Shown here piece by piece: positions 18,967 through 22,560 of a stretch of DNA of 22,560 nucleotides. Location of the stretch: NCBI GenBank assembly GCA_023853785.1, contig JAJIRX010000213.1:1-22560 (forward strand), in the 5' to 3' direction. Origin of the DNA: Psilocybe azurescens. Its lineage: Eukaryota > Basidiomycota > Agaricomycetes > Agaricales > Agrocybaceae. Made by a program: the position numbers and the translations under genes. The notes under the pieces are model-generated. The model saw only the letters and a program-made list of their open reading frames with translations, had not been told where the DNA came from and made no database searches. Within the stretch, counting starts at the first letter, position 1, and each line of letters begins with the position of its first letter.

Positions 18967-21741
18967 ATGCAGTTCCCCATGGCGGAGCAGCGTTCGTGGA
19001 AGGAGCCTATCGACCAGCTGTCCGCGAGTGCGGACTCAAACCATTGCTATCCTGGCGGACACGCGACGTTTTCGAGTAACGTCTTTCTCTCGTTGTACGA
19101 CGAGGAGGAGTCGCGCGAGCAGTCCGTGTGGGGCGAACCGTCCCCAGCTGTGGATCGCAGCTGTGGAATGACAAACAAGGAGATGGCCGAGGCGAATCGT
19201 CCGACCATCTACCATCTACTTCGTTTGTTCGATTCTATCAGGGGTTCCATAAGGTGCGTTACGTTTTCGTTGCTGTATATGCCAATTTCCCTTTTCTCAT
19301 ATGTAACCTCTTTACGATAGGGTTCTCTGGATTTGTCTGGCCGGCATCCAGAGGTCAGTAAAGGTTCACATATGAATGATTTCGTGGCGTATTGACATAA
19401 TCGTTTTCACAGAGATATTACAACTTGCAGAGTCAATGGAATAGGTATTTGTGCAGCTTTCTGGGTCTGGAGACGGAGATTCGGTCATGTGGAGACCATG
19501 GTGCGTGGCCATGAGGCGTGCAAACATTTCACCTGTTCATATCTTGACTGACGTTATTTCTCGTCAGGTGGGATAAGCCAGTACCAGATCGCCTTTAATG
19601 CGGAGCGTTGGCACCGCTTCCAGCTAAAATGGCGTCTACCAGAGTCGGCTTCTTACACTCAGCTCTTGAAATGTACACGTACGTTTCCTTTTTCTCTTTG
19701 CTTGGCCTTTTACTTTGGTTATCGTCGACGTCGTGCTAACTAACATGGGGCGTTACAGAGAAAGTGCTTCGAGAGTTAAAGCAGTATCCAGTCCCACACT
19801 TCCAGAGCATACGACTGATCGATCTTCCTGTCGAAGTCCTCGACAATATCGTCAGCTTAGCATCTACTTCTCAAGCAAAAGCCCTGTCGTGCACTTGTCA
19901 CACGCTGAATGATATTGGACAGAGGCACATCTTCCGGGTATGTCACCCCTATCTCTGTTCTACTTTTAACGATGGAAATATCGATCTGATGCTATGTCCG
20001 TGATTGCATCACTTCACTTTCACCTTAGACATGGCGCATGAAGCTGCACGTCCCGCCGCACATCAGCCCGTTCAACGTCGAATACTCCTCCATCGATCTC
20101 CCGACGCTCGCGCACTACGCGCGGCAGGACCTCGAGCGCAGTGCGCGCTTCCTGATCGAGACGCCGCACATCAGCCAGCGCGTGCAGCGGCTCGTGCTCA
20201 CCGACGAGTGGTGGGTCAGCCGCCGCGCGCATCCGCACGAGGCCAACAACCCGTTCGTGCTCAGCAGCGAATTCTACAGGTCCGTCACGCAGATCTTCGG
20301 CTCGGCGCTCAAGGTCGCGCCGCGACTGACGACGCTCGTGCTGTGCAATCTGGAGATGAACGCGGACCTGGTGAGGAGGGTCGCGGAGATCGGGACGCTG
20401 CACACACTCGAACTGCATCTGTGCTATATCCCGAGGACGGTGCTGCGGAAGCTGCTCACTGCGAGCCCCCTCTTCAAAACCATCGGACAGCGCGCTCGTG
20501 TGCCCGCAGGTGTCGAACCTGCGCATATACATGGACTCGTCCTTCGAGGAGACGCACAGCCAGTGGACGGGTCTCCTCATGTGCCCCGCCATCCGCACGC
20601 TGTCGTTGGTGCAGTTCGGGATCGGCGCATTCCTCATGCCGGATGCAGCGTTCTGGACGAAGTGCAGGCTGGACAACCTGGAGAGGCTTGCGCTGGACAA
20701 CATCGACGCGGGCGACCTGACGGAGCTCGTCAGGTTCCTGGCCACCCCGGGTGCTGGTGGAGGCACGGGCGCGGCGCAGCGCATGACGCACTTCAAGCTG
20801 CACATGGACTGGGGCCTCCCGGACGCCGATATCATCGCGCTCCTCTCCGCGCTGCACACCGCACACGCGCCGCTCGAGGTGCTCGTGCTGGAGGGCCTCT
20901 CCGACGCCGCGTTCCCGCTCTTCGACGCGATCGCCGCGCTGTTCCCCGACCTCCCTCGCGCTGACGCTCGTCAGGAGGCAGAACGCGAGCCAGCACCAGA
21001 ACAAGCTCGCGGACTGGCCGTGCATGTCGTGGGAGTACGCGCAGAGGATGCGCGGGTTCAGGAGGTTGAGGCATTTTGCTGGAATTTTAGGACGGAGTAT
21101 TGGGATGCGACGCCGAGGGCGCTGTTGGGGTTTGAGAGTGATTTCGGGGTGCGGGTGCGGTTGCTAATCGTGTAGGTGGTGATGTTAGCGGTTTGTGTGG
21201 GAGGGAGACGAGGGGAGCAGTTGGACGAGGATGGTGATAATGGCGCGAGCGCCAGTACCAGCTTCCAGTCCCAGCAGCCCCGCCCACAGACGACGTCCCG
21301 TACCCTCGACAGCCACTGGATGGCGCTCCCCTTCGTCGCGCACTGCCCGACGCTGCACTCGTTCTCGCTCATGGACCGCGCCGTCGACATGGTGTGCCGC
21401 ATCACCACGGCGCCAATCGAGTCCACAGGGACCGGGACCGGGACCGCCGGTCATAGGACAGGGAAAGAGGAAGGGGAAGTGAAAACTACGGAGAAAATCA
21501 CAAGAACAGGAGTCGCAAAGGTGCTCACGCCGACGTATTATCCGACGCACGGGTCGTTTTCGTGGAGCGTGGGTGCGAGCGGGGAGCAGGGCAGGAGTGG
21601 AATACGACGGCGTCGCATTGGCCGACTTTGGCGCCGCTGAGTTCGAATGCCAGTGCGAGTGGGGTGGGGGCAGTGCAAGAACGACGACGACGACGAGGGT
21701 GGGATGAATGGTGGGTGATTGGGTTTGGTGGAGCATTTTAA
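18967..21741 (+). CDS. F-box domain protein (long basidiomycete type), several apparent frameshifts
   Basis: Probable substrate adaptor of an SCF ubiquitin ligase; the F-box binds Skp1. The start MQFPMAEQRSW matches my memory of the family's opening. Exons are 18967-19253, 19321-19353, 19415-19500, 19568-19678, 19759-19937, 20029-21148 and 21189-21741, the last two boundaries being approximate. The F-box is encoded at about 19810-19937 (IRLIDLPVEVLDNIVSLAS...ALSCTCHTLNDIGQRHIFR). Downstream, the leucine-rich part holds LVLTDEWWVSRR, TLVLCNLEMNADLVRRV, NLRIYMDSSFEETHSQW, THFKLHMDWGLPDA, LEVLVLEG and CWNFRTEYWDATPRALLGFE, then DSHWMALPF, YYPTHGSFSW, and a CGA repeat coding for Arg5 before GWDEWWVIGFGGAF-stop. 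Apparent one-base shifts lie near 19158, 19173-19175, 20476-20479, 20953-20955, 21072-21075, 21212-21215 and 21581-21584. The target protein is unknown. The exon from 20029 is very GC-rich. Confidence 0.75.
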
Positions 21742-22404
21742 TTTCTTTCTTTCGATTTCTTTCTTTGTCCCCTCGTTTCATAGATTTCAACAGTTCTGGT
21801 CACCATCATCGAACTAGCGCTTTTCAGATTCAGTCCGGCCAAGTTGGATTCATTCGTTTCATTCATTCATTTTGTAGCATCGCCATGTACATTCCCCCTG
21901 ACTCTTTCTTTCCATCAGAGAAGGTTGTACCCTACCGTACTCCGTAGTTAGCATTTTGGAATTTTGGAATTTCATTCATCAATGTTCTAATTTATAAATG
22001 TGATTGTAATCGCATCTCAAATTAGAGTAAAGTAATGGAATGGAATGCGGATTTAATGAATCGAATAGAATTACCCAAGAAGAATGAATGATATTGATAC
22101 ATATGTACATGCTTATAACAACTACGACTATGACTACGATTACATATAATACATATCGTACACGAAGAAATGAGTCCCGTATGGGTACTAGAAACATCTA
22201 AATAAGCGGGCGAGTAAATGAAATGGAATGGTACACAGAACACTAACGATTCTAAATATAATTAATCAAACCACGCCTCACGCGTCAAATACGCGCATGC
22301 GCATAGGCGCATTAGTCCATGAAGCAGCAGAGGAGTACACACTGGCAGGTAAAAAGTGAAAAGCGAATAGCCAAAAAAGAGGGACGGGAAGCAGAGCTCC
22401 GATT
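21742..22404. other. 3' flank of the F-box gene, AT-rich, no gene seen
   Basis: T- and A-rich DNA with simple repeats (TTTCATTCATTCATT near 21860, GGAATGGAATG near 22037) and a palindromic GCGCATGCGC at 22293-22302. Short minus-strand open frames of about 72 codons have low-complexity composition and no recognisable motif. Confidence 0.5.
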
Positions 22405-22560
22405 TTAATGGTACATGGTGTGGCAGTTGAAGTTTTGATGTATATCGTTCAAGAAAGATTTGGCAATTGGTTGAGAGATGGTCGGTTTCGTTGGTTGGAT
22501 GCTCGGTGTGATAGATTGGGGAGTTTGGGAATGAAGGTATTTGGGTTGGCTTGAGAGAGG
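22405..22560 (-). CDS. Possible 3' end of a minus-strand gene, cut by the window edge
   Basis: From the right edge one minus-strand frame stays open for 51 codons to a TAA at 22407-22405. It encodes a Pro/Ser/Thr/Gln-rich stretch (TPQSITPSIQPTKPTISQP) ending KSFLNDIHQNFNCHTMYH. The length is modest and the composition low-complexity, so chance is a real alternative. No domain is recognised. Confidence 0.2.
   Translation of the reverse strand, partial: PLSSQPKYLHSQTPQSITPSIQPTKPTISQPIAKSFLNDIHQNFNCHTMYH

Noticed and set aside
20020..20859. 279-codon minus-strand open frame
   Set aside because: Antisense to the GC-rich F-box exon. Such long shadows are expected at high GC3, and the sense strand holds the recognised motifs.

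Overview
The window looks like nuclear DNA of a mushroom-forming basidiomycete (Agaricomycetes). The evidence is many short GT-AG introns (about 40-90 nt), a Clp1 (clampless1)-type sexual-development gene, a multi-intron microsomal P450, and a long F-box/LRR-like protein of a type expanded in this group. No tRNA, rRNA, CRISPR or bacterial operon structure was seen.

Layout: (1) 1179-2523 (+), a Clp1 homologue. (2) 5343-6079 (-), a shorter protein convergent with it that carries the same ordered motifs and is read here as a divergent Clp1-like paralogue. (3) 8839-10179 (-), an FAD-dependent DAO-family oxidoreductase (TDA3-like). (4) 11100-18039 (+), a cytochrome P450 whose sixth intron (from position 11930) contains a 4.6 kb AT-rich non-coding insertion made of two head-to-tail related units. 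(5) 18967-21741 (+), a multi-exon F-box protein. (6) A possible 3' end of a minus-strand gene at the right edge. The long intergenic stretches 1-1178, 2524-5342, 6080-8838 and 21742-22404 hold no gene I can support.

Two things stand out. First, the insertion in the P450 intron is an unrecognised element. It has two related units, short matching ends, very strong G-over-C strand asymmetry, and in each unit a terminal cassette of four GC-clamped palindromes built on TGAGC...GCTCA. Second, four of the five conserved genes (all but the Clp1-like paralogue) can only be read through by allowing single-base gains or losses, about 17 in total and nearly all in short homopolymers. Splice sites and signature motifs around them stay intact. 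This points to indel errors in the consensus sequence more than to five pseudogenes, although real decay of the P450 is possible.

The pairing of Clp1 with a Clp1-like neighbour may mark a small mating/dikaryon-development locus. Otherwise the genes do not obviously form one pathway.
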